Shown here: positions 44,545 to 55,083 of the stretch, in pieces
Numbering within the stretch: the stretch's first letter is position 1
Layout of the letters: every line of letters begins with the position of its first letter
Assembly: GCA_012184525.1 (NCBI GenBank)
Contig: WOFQ01000028.1
Location: forward strand, 310,001 to 374,000
Source of the DNA: Xenoacremonium recifei
Lineage: Eukaryota; Ascomycota; Sordariomycetes; Hypocreales; Nectriaceae
Direction: 5' to 3'
DNA length: 64,000 nt
Program-made: the position numbers and the translations under genes
Notes under the pieces: generated by a model
Seen by the model: only the letters and a program-made list of their open reading frames with translations
Databases searched by the model: none
What the model was told of the DNA's origin: nothing

Positions 44545-46181
44545 TTACCACCGAAGGTCTTGGGGAGACGCAAGGGCTTGCTTATGCCAATTGCGCTCAT
44601 CCGAGGTAGTCGTAGACTGTAAAGAACCTACTTCATGTTCTGAAGGCTTCCTCCATTGCCATAGTTCAGTATAGTCATTCTTTTTCCCCTCGAGCACGTC
44701 AACAACGTAAGTTCCAAGTACGGGCAAGAACTTGAATCCTAAACAAAAACGATTAGTATGAACTTAATGAGTTCAGTAACAAAAAGGGTCGAATTTACCA
44801 TGCCCGCTACCTCCAGTCACTACTAGGAGTCCTTTTGTATCAGGGACTCGATCAACGACAAAGTTCAAATCAATTGTGTCAGTATACCAGCACATCTTGG
44901 CTAAGACAATCTCCGCTCCCACTAGGTCCGGCATGTTCTCTCGAATAAAGGCCTTAGTTTCTGCCAAAGGGAAGAGAGGTGGACCCCCACTACTCGTCAC
45001 TTCGGAGTTCGTGGCAGGTACCGAAATTGGTAGTGATGACGCCTGAGACAATGTTGGGTTGGTCCATTTTGGAGACCGATATGATATCTTCAGTATGCCA
45101 TCCCCTGTGAATGATTAGCATCCATGGTTTGCGATAGAGAACGAGGTAGGACATGAAGGAAGAGAGTTCTTACTATCAAGAGGGAATCCAGTCAATCCTC
45201 CACTTTCAGAATTCCCTGAGTAGTTCCAAGCCCATGTAGGAAACACGCTCGCTTTGTATCGATCGTGCAGGTCTTTCGGAACTTTAATAAAAATGAAGTT
45301 ACCTGACGTTGCTGTCACGAAGGGCTCTAGTTCTGGAATGATCTGGTGCGAGTATGGGCCAGCTGCCACTATGACAACATCCGCTTGGTGGGTTTGGCCA
45401 TCTTTCGTGGTGATTCCTTTAACTTGTCCTGGATCATTCTCGTCTCGAATGAACGCGGAAAACTCGCCCTGGTGGCTGCCGAAGACAGTCCTAGCACCTC
45501 CAGTCTCCACCAAGTCCAGTACATATTTGCAGGCAAGATCGGATTGCACCATGCCTGCATTTGAGTCGAAAACCCCGTCGAGAGGCAGTCCTCGTTCTTT
45601 TCTACGAAATTGATCAAGCCGAGGCCCATCCCAACCATCCGTTTTGGCTCTCTGCATGTCTTCTTCTGAGTGGAGGAAATATTGGGTGTGGCCTAAGCCT
45701 ACCCTGCTCAAATTGTTGAAAGTATTGATGTCAACATCCTGAGGCCTTCCAATATCTGTTACTCGTGCCCAGCCTGAGTTTGAGAATAGCTCAACGCCAG
45801 ATTCGTGGTTCCATTGTTTCCATTTCTCGATCGCTTTATTGGCAAGATCCTGGAGGAGCTGTGATGAACCATAGGCACTTCGAATGACCTTTTGAGTGTC
45901 TAATTGTATTTGTTCAGTTTACAACGACAAATCACGAATATCAGTACCAGGTGACTGACCCGCAGAGGCAGAATCGCCACCTTTGAAGGGGGAATAAGCA
46001 GACGCGTGGTAATCCTGTTTGTCGAAAATGGTAATGTTTTTGTAACCCCGATTTTGAAGGTGCAGAGCTGATGAAAGGCCGAAAACACCTGCACCTGTTC
46101 TTCTTCTCACTAGACGCTCCCAGAGAGAAAGGGGGGGGATATCTTACCGATAATAATTACTGAGGTGGATGAGGTGGCCAT
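44545..46181 (-). CDS. FAD-dependent amine/amino-acid oxidase (DAO family, sarcosine/fructosyl-amine oxidase-like)
   Basis: Predicted 464-residue flavoenzyme of the D-amino-acid/sarcosine oxidase superfamily, which oxidises secondary amines to an imine and hydrogen peroxide. Exons are 46148-46181, 45960-46094, 45174-45899, 44799-45104 and 44545-44738; all phases fit. The FAD dinucleotide motif SVIIIGAGVFGLSSALHLQNRG spans the first intron. SPFKGGDSASAD after it matches the D-S-A-S-AD segment of this group. VVIVAAGPYSHQIIPEL and LVVTGGSGHGFKFLPVLG complete the FAD-binding pattern. In the latter, covalent-FAD enzymes of the sarcosine/fructosyl-amine type have a nearby Cys; none is obvious here except MCWYTDT, the expected place. 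No typical C-terminal peroxisomal signal (ends DLRW). Divergent from a flavin monooxygenase gene. Confidence 0.85.
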
Positions 46182-46988
46182 GATCGCAGCAGGATACGCC
46201 CTTGTGTTGAAGAGAGGTCGAAGGCCGGTCGAGCCAGGCTACCGGGACCAAGACAGTAGTTTGGACGATCAATTAGACATATAGCCATTAAGCAGATAAA
46301 TCCCTCATATTCCTTGAAGCAGCCTCAGATGTGTTCACAATTCCTTCATGGAAACTCGCATCAGTCCTGGACAGCCGAAATGCTTAGCGAACACAATCCG
46401 ATCCTACGCCATCGTCGGAGCTGCCCCGATGGCCGAGGTAGGAAAGGTTTTGGTTGATCATACTAGCATGAATCTAACGCGACGCGCGTGATAGCCTAGG
46501 GTCCTAGCAGGGTGTGATGGAGTGAAACTATTTTGGTGATATCGCAGTATTTCCCTTGTTGGCAGTCCGTATCTATCAGGGCCCGGCTCAGGAGTTGTGG
46601 CGCTAATGAGAACAGGTTATAAATCCGATGTCGGATAAGAATTTACTCCAACCTTAACCCAATATTTAACCAGTCTCTCGAAATGTGCAGCGCAGTTCCC
46701 GCAACGGAGTCAAGCATGCGGGGAAAAGAATGATGCCATTATAACTATGTTTTGATCATCACCGTATCATTACGTACCGAGAATCCTTTCGAAATTAGGG
46801 ACCCAGGACCCTGAGCCAACTACCGAGGAGCATCGATCAAAGTAATTAATAGGTTCCAGAAACAATTCAGAACATCGAAAGCCAGCCAGTCTGTACGGAG
46901 TACTACAAGAGCCTAATTACCTGTTATCCCGAGGTCCGTCGGGGCTTATCTTTCACGCAATCCTTGTCGATCTGGATAACCAGCGCAG
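46182..46988. promoter_or_regulatory. Divergent promoter of amine oxidase and flavin monooxygenase
   Basis: An 807-bp shared region. It holds the 7-bp inverted repeat GCCATCG (46408-46414) and CGATGGC (46427-46433), 12 nt apart, near its left third. No other gene is seen. Confidence 0.5.
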
Positions 46989-48592
46989 ATGTCCGCGATA
47001 AAACGGGTGGCCGTCATTGGAGCAGGGCCGTCAGGCGCAGCGGCGGCTGAAGCGCTCAGACAAGAACAGGCATTCGATGTTATACGAGTCTTTGAACGGC
47101 GCGCAGAAGTTGGAGGTGCATGGTAGTTGGAACCCTACCGCCCATCCACATCTGCTTGCTGAACGATTGAACAGGAACTTTGACGCTTCCCCACCGATCC
47201 CTGTGGCTGATCCCGCCGTCCATCCAAAATTCTTAGATCCGCCGTTAAAGCCTCCCGCAGCACTACCTACGAAAACCCCCAAGAATGACAGGGAGAGATG
47301 GACAACGGCACCGGTCTACGAGAATCTCACTACGAACGTGAATATCGTGAGCAATCAACAGTCAATAATTGAATTGAACAGGTTGAACTTGCTGACCACT
47401 GTTATCCAAGGATATCATGTCATACACGTACTTGCACTTTTCTCAGGTTGATGAAGCGGCCTTGGAGAATGACGCAGACCCCATGTTTCCCTCAGCATCA
47501 CGGGTCTTGAAATATATCCAGAAGCTGCATGCGAGACATGCGGATCATTTGGTTCTCAATACCACGGTGGAGGAAGCTGTAAAGACGGGCGATGGGTGGC
47601 GTTTAGTCCTTCGTCAGTCACTGCCAGATAGTGACTACTGGTATGAAGAAACATTCGATGCTATTGTAGTGGCCACTGGAATCTACTCTGTTCCAAAGAT
47701 TCCGTCAATTCCAGGCCTTGCAGGGTTTAACCAAGCATTCCCAGGAAGAACCCTTCACTCGAAGTATTTTCGCTCTACCGACGCCTTCAAAGGAAAGGTA
47801 TGATCTACGATCATTCTTGATACATTAAATTTGCGCGCTAACAGGTCCAAGTCTGTTCTTATAGTTGGAAATGGCATTACAGCCTTGGACTTGATCCGAG
47901 ATCTCATGCTTGTTGCCTCAAACTTGACTGTTTCTCACAGAAGTCCGAACTGGATGTATCCTAACTCACTGGAAGGAGTTCCAGGCATATCAGTCAGATC
48001 GCAGCTGCGACGAGTTGACCCTATTACTGGCCATTGGTTCTTCAAGGACGATGGGCCTTCTATTTGCCCTGACACCATAATATTCGCGACAGGCTACCAT
48101 GTCTCATTTCCGTTTTTATCTCCTCCCTATTCCAGCCATAACCACGACGAGGCGACCCGAGCAGACTGGATGCCCGGAACTTACTTACACACTTTCTATC
48201 GCGATGATCCCACCCTTTCATTTGTCGGCCTCGTTCAAAACAGCGTCTCTTTCAGAATATTCGAGTACCAGGGTGCTGTTATAGCAGCGTTCCTCTCGGG
48301 AAAGCTCAAATTGCCTTCTCCGCAAGAGATGCAGGAATGGGAGCAAGAACGCCTCGATACTGTCAACCGGAACACGACTCTTTTCCATTACAATAAGTAC
48401 CCGGATAGTGTCGCTTTTCTTGACCAACTTCATCAAATACTTATCAACTCGAGATCTGATGAAGATCCTTGCGGACTGAAGTTGCTTGGCTGGCAAGAAG
48501 ATTGGACCGCGCCCTACCTAGCCGGCGTTGAAGAGCGGAAGAGAAGAGTCAATAACTTGAAAACGCTCCATATCACAAGAACTGTTCTTTGA
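46989..48592 (+). CDS. Flavin-containing monooxygenase (FMO-like)
   Basis: Predicted 477-residue FAD/NADPH monooxygenase, which would oxygenate nitrogen or sulfur atoms of soft nucleophiles. Exons are 46989-47122, 47175-47346, 47411-47797 and 47852-48592. The FAD motif RVAVIGAGPSGAAAAEALR opens the protein. The FMO identity motif FPGRTLHSKYF (F-x-G-x3-H-x3-[YF] pattern) precedes the third intron. The NADPH motif VLIVGNGITALDL follows it, then TIIFATGYHVSFPF. The third intron's acceptor is the second of two AG candidates (TCCAAG), chosen because it alone keeps KGKSVLIVGNG in frame. The second intron joins TTNVNI to DIMSYTYLHFS. Slightly shorter than many fungal members. It pairs with the DAO-type oxidase across a shared promoter, suggesting a joint role in amine catabolism. 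Confidence 0.85.
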
Positions 48593-49051
48593 AAGAAGAA
48601 AGTAAAACGACAAATGATAAACCTAGACCAGGTTTAGATAGCATAGAATTCACTGAAAATCGCATTTCCAATATGCCCCTATCGGAGATGCTTAACGATC
48701 ATGTTTTGAGTCATGCTACGGATGCGAAGACCGGCAGGACTAGCTAAACTTCCTCAGCCCTGGTCAATGATAGTGATGGAAATGGTGCGGAAACAAACAG
48801 GATTTAGAGGGAAACTAGGAACCCTAGCTTGAAGGATTCGGCGCCAAGTGACCCCAGACACCCATCACGCAAGATAACAGAAGAATGAGATACCGCCGGC
48901 TAATAAGCGAGCCGATTTAGACCCGTTGCGCACTCGGCGAGAGTGTGGTAAGGTATTTAAATCGACTTGGGCCAGATCCTTAGGAAATACAATGATCGGC
49001 AGTTCGAACTCTTGGAACGAAAAGCCGTCACAAAAGAGGTGACTTGCAGCC
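48593..49051. other. Intergenic region
   Basis: About 460 bases between the monooxygenase 3' end and the MFS carrier start. No feature is recognised. Confidence 0.6.
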
Positions 49052-50950
49052 ATGGCTACCAACAAGGAAATCACGGCTCCAGTCGAGTCAGAACTCGCGA
49101 ATGAGAATGCAGGTCCTATATTTCACGCGGATGTGGAGGTGGCTGTGGATGCGGAGATCAACATCGATCCAGAGGAAGAAAGACGGGTTGTGAGAAAGAT
49201 TGACCTCCATGTCATGCCTCTTCTTTTCTTCATGTACTTCTTCAAGTATGTATTGCCATGTATACTTGCCTTACAATATTTGATAGCTGACTACTTGGTA
49301 TAGCTCTTTAGACCGTAACAATTTAGGGGCCGCAAAGACCAACGGCATTGACGTTGATCTCGGCTTCACTAAATATGAATACAATATCCTAGTCTCAGGT
49401 ACTGTAACATCTTGGTATTATTTTGTTTATCGTTCTTACCTAATACTTTTGCAGTCTTTTATATTCCATACTGCTGGTATGTTTCATCCTTGCCACAGAG
49501 GACTTTGGGATGAGCTGACCCATATACAGCTTGACCGTTCCCGCCAACATGTTGACTCGAAAGCTGTCGGCACGGTGGACTTTGCCATCATATCTTGTCT
49601 TCTGGGGATGCACTGTCATTCTCTCCCCGGCGTGCAAAAACTTTGCTGGACTAGCTGCCCTGCGGATCCTGCTTGGTATCGCGGAGGCAGGCTTTGGTGT
49701 TGGAGGCGTGTTCTTCCTTACCCAATTCTATAAGCGAGACGAGCTGGCCAAGAGGATTGCTTTGTTTTACGGAAGCCAGACCATCTCCGGTGCCTTTTCA
49801 GGCCTGATTGCATTCGGAGTATTTCAGATTGATGGATCCCTCTACGGCTGGCAGTACCTCTATCTTGTTGAGGGTGCCTTGACTATCAGCATTGGTCTTA
49901 TTGCTTTGTAAGTTCCCAGTCACACGCGAGCAAAGGCTCGAAGGCTCAAACTACTCAGGGTTTTCCTACCTCAGCCTCCGAGCAAAGCCAAGTTCTTGAA
50001 TGAGAAAGAACGTGAGATCTGCCGGCTACGGTCTCTTAGAGATGCATCCCAAGCTTTCGGTTCTAAGCTACAGATTCGAGACTTTTTTGCTCCTCTAAAG
50101 GACTGGAAACTTTGGGCTTGGAGCTTCATCGCGTTTTGCTTCGGTGTTACAAACGCTTCAGTCGGCAATTTCACGCCGTTGATTGTCGCGAAGCTGGTAA
50201 TAATCCACCGATTGACAGGCTAATGATACCGAATGTTTCAGCTAACATATTTCTGTCGCAGGGTTATTCGTCTGTCAAGACAAACCTCTATACCGTCGCA
50301 CCGTATCTTGTGTCGGCCGTCATCTTATTCACGACGGCAATCAGCTCCGATTACTTCCGTGAGCGCACTTATCACTTGTTAAGCGCATTCACGCTGGTGA
50401 GGCCTCCAAAGACTGAAGCGAGAAGTCTAGAACCTTGCTAATAGATGTTTAGTCCTGCATTGGGTTCATAATTATTGCATCCATCAACATTGAAGACAAT
50501 ATTGGGGTCGCGTACTTTGCCGTTTTCCTCATCGTCGGCGGAGCCATTACACCATCAATTATCTTTCACTCATGGCATCAGAACAATGTTTTGTCAGAAG
50601 ACCGACGAGCTTTGTATGTTTCTGTTCCGATGGAGAGAATCTTGACTAATATATGCAGCAACATCGCCTTTATCACATTCTTTGCCAATGCTGCAGGCCT
50701 CGTCGCGAGTAACGTCTTTACTCCCGATAGTGCACCTAAATATATCCCTGCATTGGTGACGAACTATGCTTTCCTTTCGGCTGCAATTGTGGTAACTCTT
50801 TCCATGAGATTCTGGATGCAAAGACAGAATGCTCTGCGAAACAAGGCCCAGGGGGTTAACTGGACCAGCGCCGATGTTCCCACTCATCTGCTATTTGCTG
50901 GAGTTACGGAGAATCCACATGAGAACCCAAGCTTTCGGTTTGTTCTCTGA
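49052..50950 (+). CDS. MFS transporter, anion:cation symporter (Dal5-like) family
   Basis: Predicted 504-residue, 12-helix plasma-membrane carrier of the allantoate/nicotinate-type (Dal5/Tna1) MFS family. Eight exons: 49052-49245, 49304-49398, 49455-49476, 49530-49907, 49959-50196, 50262-50396, 50453-50613 and 50659-50950; the sum is divisible by three. The third is only 22 bases. Family marks are EERRVVRKIDLHVMPLLFFMYFFNSLDRNNLGAA at the N-terminus, LRILLGIAEAGFGVGGVFFLTQFY in helix 4, YGWQYLYLVEGALTI, and the usual C-terminal ENPSFRFVL. Relatives import small carboxylates, vitamins, peptides or ureides. It follows the oxidase/monooxygenase pair, so an amine-containing acid is an attractive but unproven substrate. 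Confidence 0.88.
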
Positions 50951-51149
50951 AGATCTTTTGTATTTGAGTAGATATAACATGCTCAAAAATGCCTACCTTC
51001 AGAGACAAACACTGCGGCATAACCATTCGTGGATGGATATCTCAAAACAATAAGGAAAGTGCTAGATTATTTATGGCACCCTTCTATATTTTATAAAGTC
51101 TGCCGCCAATTATCTAATTCTAGTCTGTTGCCTTTTCTCTACCGGTACT

Positions 51150-52517
51150 CTACTTTTCACTCTCGAGCCTAATCTTCCAGCTAAATTCGTACGTCTTTGT
51201 TGCATCCTCAAAGCTAGATAGAATGTTCCCTTTAGGAAACTTCTCTTTAGTAATCACCGTTGGATCGAGGGTGCTTGGAATACTCTGTTCTTGGTTTTTT
51301 CCCAGAGCAGACTCGCCGTCAGAGCTTGTCCTCTTATCTTGGGCGATACAGATCGCTTCGAGTTCATTATAGAAAGGGTCGTCGCCGGGGTAGTGATACT
51401 CCATCTCCCTCTCATCGTCCGGATACCTGAAGAAGGATAAGCTGACGTGTGAAAATACGATATTGACTTGAAGTATTACCTGACAAATAACCGTGGCTCC
51501 TTGTAGAGATCCACGAGTCTCATCTGGTAGCCATCAGCTACTAAATCAATCTCGTTGGCATACGTAATTCCGTGAAGAGCAATAATATGGTTCAAACTGC
51601 CTATTGCTCCGCTCTCATATTTCCTACGGACTCGTTAGTTATACAGTCAAGACAGCATTTTTGCCCACTCACCAGAAGGCAGAAGTGACTCTAGGAATCC
51701 TCTTCTCTTTGGGGATCTTGCTCTCATCTATAGCATCCGTGAAGTGGTTTAGTCTGCCAGCCGGCTCGTTGTGTTCAAGCGCAATAGCTCTGACGGAGTC
51801 CATTACGACCTCTCCCCCGAGATATCGACAGAGATCACAGAAGTGAGTTCCTTGTTCAACAATGGGCCCGCCCTGCTTATCTTTGTCCCACCACTCAGCC
51901 TTGCGCATCTTTGAGTACGCAGTTACGTATCTTGCCGTGACACTCATCACCATGAGCTGATTCTCACGAATGATCTGAACAGCCTTCTGCACAACCTTGA
52001 GGTGTCTTAGCATGTAGCCCACGGAGACTAGATTGCCCGATTCCCTGAGACGAGCCACGACAGCGTATGCTTCGTCTGAGGATCCGGTTGTAACGGGCTT
52101 CTCTGTGAAGATGGCTGGCCTGTTTCCGAAAGCAGCCAGGAGTTGTGTTTCAAGATCGCGGCCCTTGGACGTTGACCCACGAAATTGCGGAGGAGAAGCC
52201 AGCATGATCAAGTGAATGTTTTCGTGCTCGCCAGAGACCCTCAGCTGCTCCTTGGCCTGCTGGACAGAAGTGTAGTGTTGTGTCTTGGCGTAGCATTCTT
52301 TGGCCAGAGAAGCGCGCTTGCGGTCCATGACCCAATCGAAACGCTCGCGGCTAGGATCAATTATTCCAATTACACAAAGTCTGGGCCCCAATATCTGTTC
52401 CAGATGTGCACTGTGGTTCCATCGCACCCAGTCATTACCGAAGACGATGCCTCCGGCTCCAACGAAGAGAACATTGAAGCTCGACTGGACGGGGTCTGAG
52501 TTCTTGATCGATGCCAT
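51150..52517 (-). pseudogene. Gfo/Idh/MocA-family NAD(P)-dependent oxidoreductase with a one-base frameshift
   Basis: A sugar or inositol dehydrogenase-type enzyme of about 421 residues if read through one missing base. Exons are 51673-52517, 51480-51622 and 51150-51426, with clean GT-AG introns. The N-terminal fold FNVLFVGAGGIVFGNDW and the catalytic-region motifs FTEKPVTT (E-K-P) and GGPIVEQGTHFCDLCRYLGG (G-x3-E-x2-x-H-x2-D) are intact. In exon 2 the frame breaks at about 51600. The conserved YESGAIGSLNH requires GGC where the window has GC, and without that G a TGA follows three codons later. No alternative splice site restores the frame. The rest (ALHGITYANEIDLVADG...) is well conserved, so this is either a recent mutation or a base-call error. 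It is divergent from the sugar transporter and shares its promoter motif. Confidence 0.72.
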
Positions 52518-52926
52518 CTTGTTGACTGTCTCGCGCTCTCAGAAAGGAGCCGCTCTGGTACTCTCAAATAAGCTCTCCTCAGAGGCGAAAAATGATGCAG
52601 AAAACAAGTCTCATAGTCCGGACTCCGGCATCCGAGCTCCGGGCTTGTAGGATTGCGGGGTAAGCCGCCCGGTAAGCTCCGGGGATCCTGGGCCTCTTGT
52701 TCCGATGGTGGAACCTCCCCAGACCCCGGACAGTCTAGGCGGCATGGGTTTAGGGGGGACGTGACTATGACAATTGGACTTGAACATCCCGGATGCCATG
52801 GGGCGATTGTAACGTTCGGGCTCGTGGAGTCCGTGATCCGTATTCGCGTCGCTGTTGTGCCTTATAACCGCTCGTCCTGCTCGCCAACCCACCCAATCAG
52901 TCTCTAACCATCCGTGGGGTTGACTT
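52518..52926. promoter_or_regulatory. Divergent promoter of Gfo/Idh gene and sugar transporter
   Basis: A 409-bp shared region that is rich in CCGG. It contains two CCG-N5-CGG sites: CCGGACTCCGG at 52618-52628 and CCGAGCTCCGG at 52632-52642. A further AGCTCCGGGG sits near 52675. The second site is identical to sites in the regulator/isomerase and sulfatase promoters. Confidence 0.6.
52632..52642 (+). promoter_or_regulatory. CCGAGCTCCGG site (copy 1)
   Basis: An exact 11-mer shared with 57936-57946 (reverse) and 59925-59935. CCG-N5-CGG is an everted pair of CGG triplets, a layout used by Zn2Cys6 dimers. Confidence 0.55.
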
Positions 52927-54978
52927 ATGGATCCGCAGAATCAAGTCAAGATGGCCATCGGCCATATCGAACAGGATGAGAAAGCCGGAGCCCAGCCGGT
53001 CGACATCAACCACAACGTGTCTGCAGCGTCAGTGGGCTGGAAGATTAAGCCTTGGATTCTGAGCTGACCTCAACCTAGCATCCAAAACCCGCTTGCTCAT
53101 TTGACCAAAGACCAGCTTCTGGAAGAGGTCGAGACGTTTGCCCGCAGTAGCGGTCTTGATGACGTCCTCCCCCTTCTCAGGAAGGGCGCATTGCTCGCTC
53201 AAAACAACGATCCTCAAACACTTGACGAACTAGAGCCTGTAGACCTGGAAATTTTACGTCATGAGCGTGAGCATAAATGGTCCCAGACCAAGTCACTATA
53301 TCTCACGATCCTCTTGTGCTCTATTGGAGCTGCTGTGCAGTAAGACTTCCCCATTTCTCTAACAAAAAGAATTTATCATTCTAAACGGAGGCTTCAGAGG
53401 ATGGGATCAGACAGGCGCCAACGGAGCCAACCTGTCCTTCCCCAAGGAATTCAACATTAGCCCGACGGTTGGAACGCCTAATTACCAACGCAACGAATGG
53501 CTCCTGGGCCTTGTGAACGGATCACCACACATTGGCGCTTCGTTCCTTGGATGCTGGCTCTCTGACCCAATCAATAACTACCTGGGCAGACGCGGCACAA
53601 TTTTCTTTGCCGCGATATTCTGTATCTTTCCGGTTTTGTGCCAGGCTTTTACTCAGAACTGGCAGCAGCTCTTGGTGTGCCGACTCCTCTTGGGCATTGG
53701 CTGGGGATGCAAGGCCTCCATTGTTCCAGTCTTCGCTGCCGAGAACTCGCCTGCATACATTCGAGGTGGACTGGTCATGTCGTGGCAGATGTATACCGCC
53801 CTTGGAATTATGCTCGGATTTGCCGCCAATTTGGTGTTCTACCGCGTAGGTGATATTGCCTGGCGACTCCAGTTGGCTTCTGCCTTCGTTCCGGCAGTGC
53901 CGCTAGCAGCAGGAGTAAGTTCTGGACAGTTTTTTGCTTAGAAGGTGGCTGCCTAACTAATCCGGTCGTCCAATAGATATACTTTTGTCCCGAGTCGCCG
54001 CGTTGGTACATGAAGAAAGGCCGCCCTAAAGATGCATACGCCTCTCTTTGTCGACTACGCAAGACCCCTTTGCAGGCTGCAAGAGACCTCTACTACATGC
54101 GAGCTCAGCTTCAGGTGGAGGCCTCGCTTGTGGGTGGAACGAGTAATTATATCAAGCGCTTCATCGAGCTATTTACCATAGCCCGCAATCGACGAGCAGC
54201 AATAGCCTCGTTTATTGTTATGATGTCGCAACAGGTGAGTCGCACACAAAGTAGCGTGAAGGCGATCTTGACTGACTGTTGAAAGATGTGTGGTGTCAAT
54301 ATCATCAGTTACTACAGCTCGTCTATCTTCACCTCTGCCGGAGCCAGTGTTCTTGCTGCGCTGTTGTTTTCCTTCGGGTTTGGGGCGATTAACTTCGCAT
54401 TTGCCTTCCCAGCTGTTCGTCTGATCGATCAATTTGGACGTCGAAGTCTCTTACTAGCGACTTTCCCACTCATGACGATAATGCTTATTGCGACGGCTAT
54501 GTGCTTCTATGCACCGGAAAGCAGCAACGCACACCTTGGCCTCATCGCACTTTTCATCTACCTATTCGCAATCTGCTATTCTCCAGGTGCAGGGCCAGTG
54601 CCATTTACCTACAGCGCCGAGGTCTTCCCACTGTCTCACCGTGAGATGGGCATGAGCTGGGCCGTGGCCAGTATCAACTTCTGGGGTCTAATATTGTCAC
54701 TGACCTTTTTCCGGATTGAGGCCGCGTTCACGCTCGAGGGAGCGTTTGGCTTCTATGCTGGATTGAACGTTCTCTGTTTCTGCCTCATTTTCTGCTTCGT
54801 GCCAGAAACAAAGCGAAGAACCCTCGAAGAGTTAGACTACGTATTTGGCGTGCCAACGAGGACTTTCGTCCGATATCAGTTTAGAAGGGCATTGCCTTAC
54901 TTCTTCCGACGGTACATTGCACTCGATAAATCCGCACAACTGGAACCTTTGTACCATCTCGATCATGTTGCAAACTAG
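52927..54978 (+). CDS. MFS sugar transporter (sugar porter family)
   Basis: Predicted 609-residue hexose- or oligosaccharide-type MFS carrier. Exons are 52927-53027, 53079-53339, 53398-53914, 53977-54234 and 54286-54978, and phases fit. After a cytosolic N-tail of about 110 residues, helix 1 leads into GWDQTGANGANLSFPKEF. The sugar-porter marks LSDPINNYLGRRGTIFFAA (G-R-R loop), PESPRWYMKKGR and the C-terminal PETKRRTLEELDYVF are all present. CGVNIISYYSSSIF in helix 7 is the usual sugar-contact segment. The long N-tail and the NGANLSFPKEF loop resemble fungal carriers for uncommon sugars. The substrate is unknown. It is divergent from the Gfo/Idh gene and convergent with the Zn2Cys6 gene (105 bases apart). 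Confidence 0.9.
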
Positions 54979-55083
54979 ATCCAAGGGCGAACAGGAGGGC
55001 TTGGAAAGAGATTTAAGCATGCAGGTTCCAACAGGCATACAAGATGCATCCTCATTCAACCCTGTATAACATGATAGCTTTTA

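Noticed and set aside
51595..51672. Alternative acceptor to rescue the Gfo/Idh reading frame
   Set aside because: The AG candidates inside TATGAGAG either give the wrong phase or run into the same TGA.
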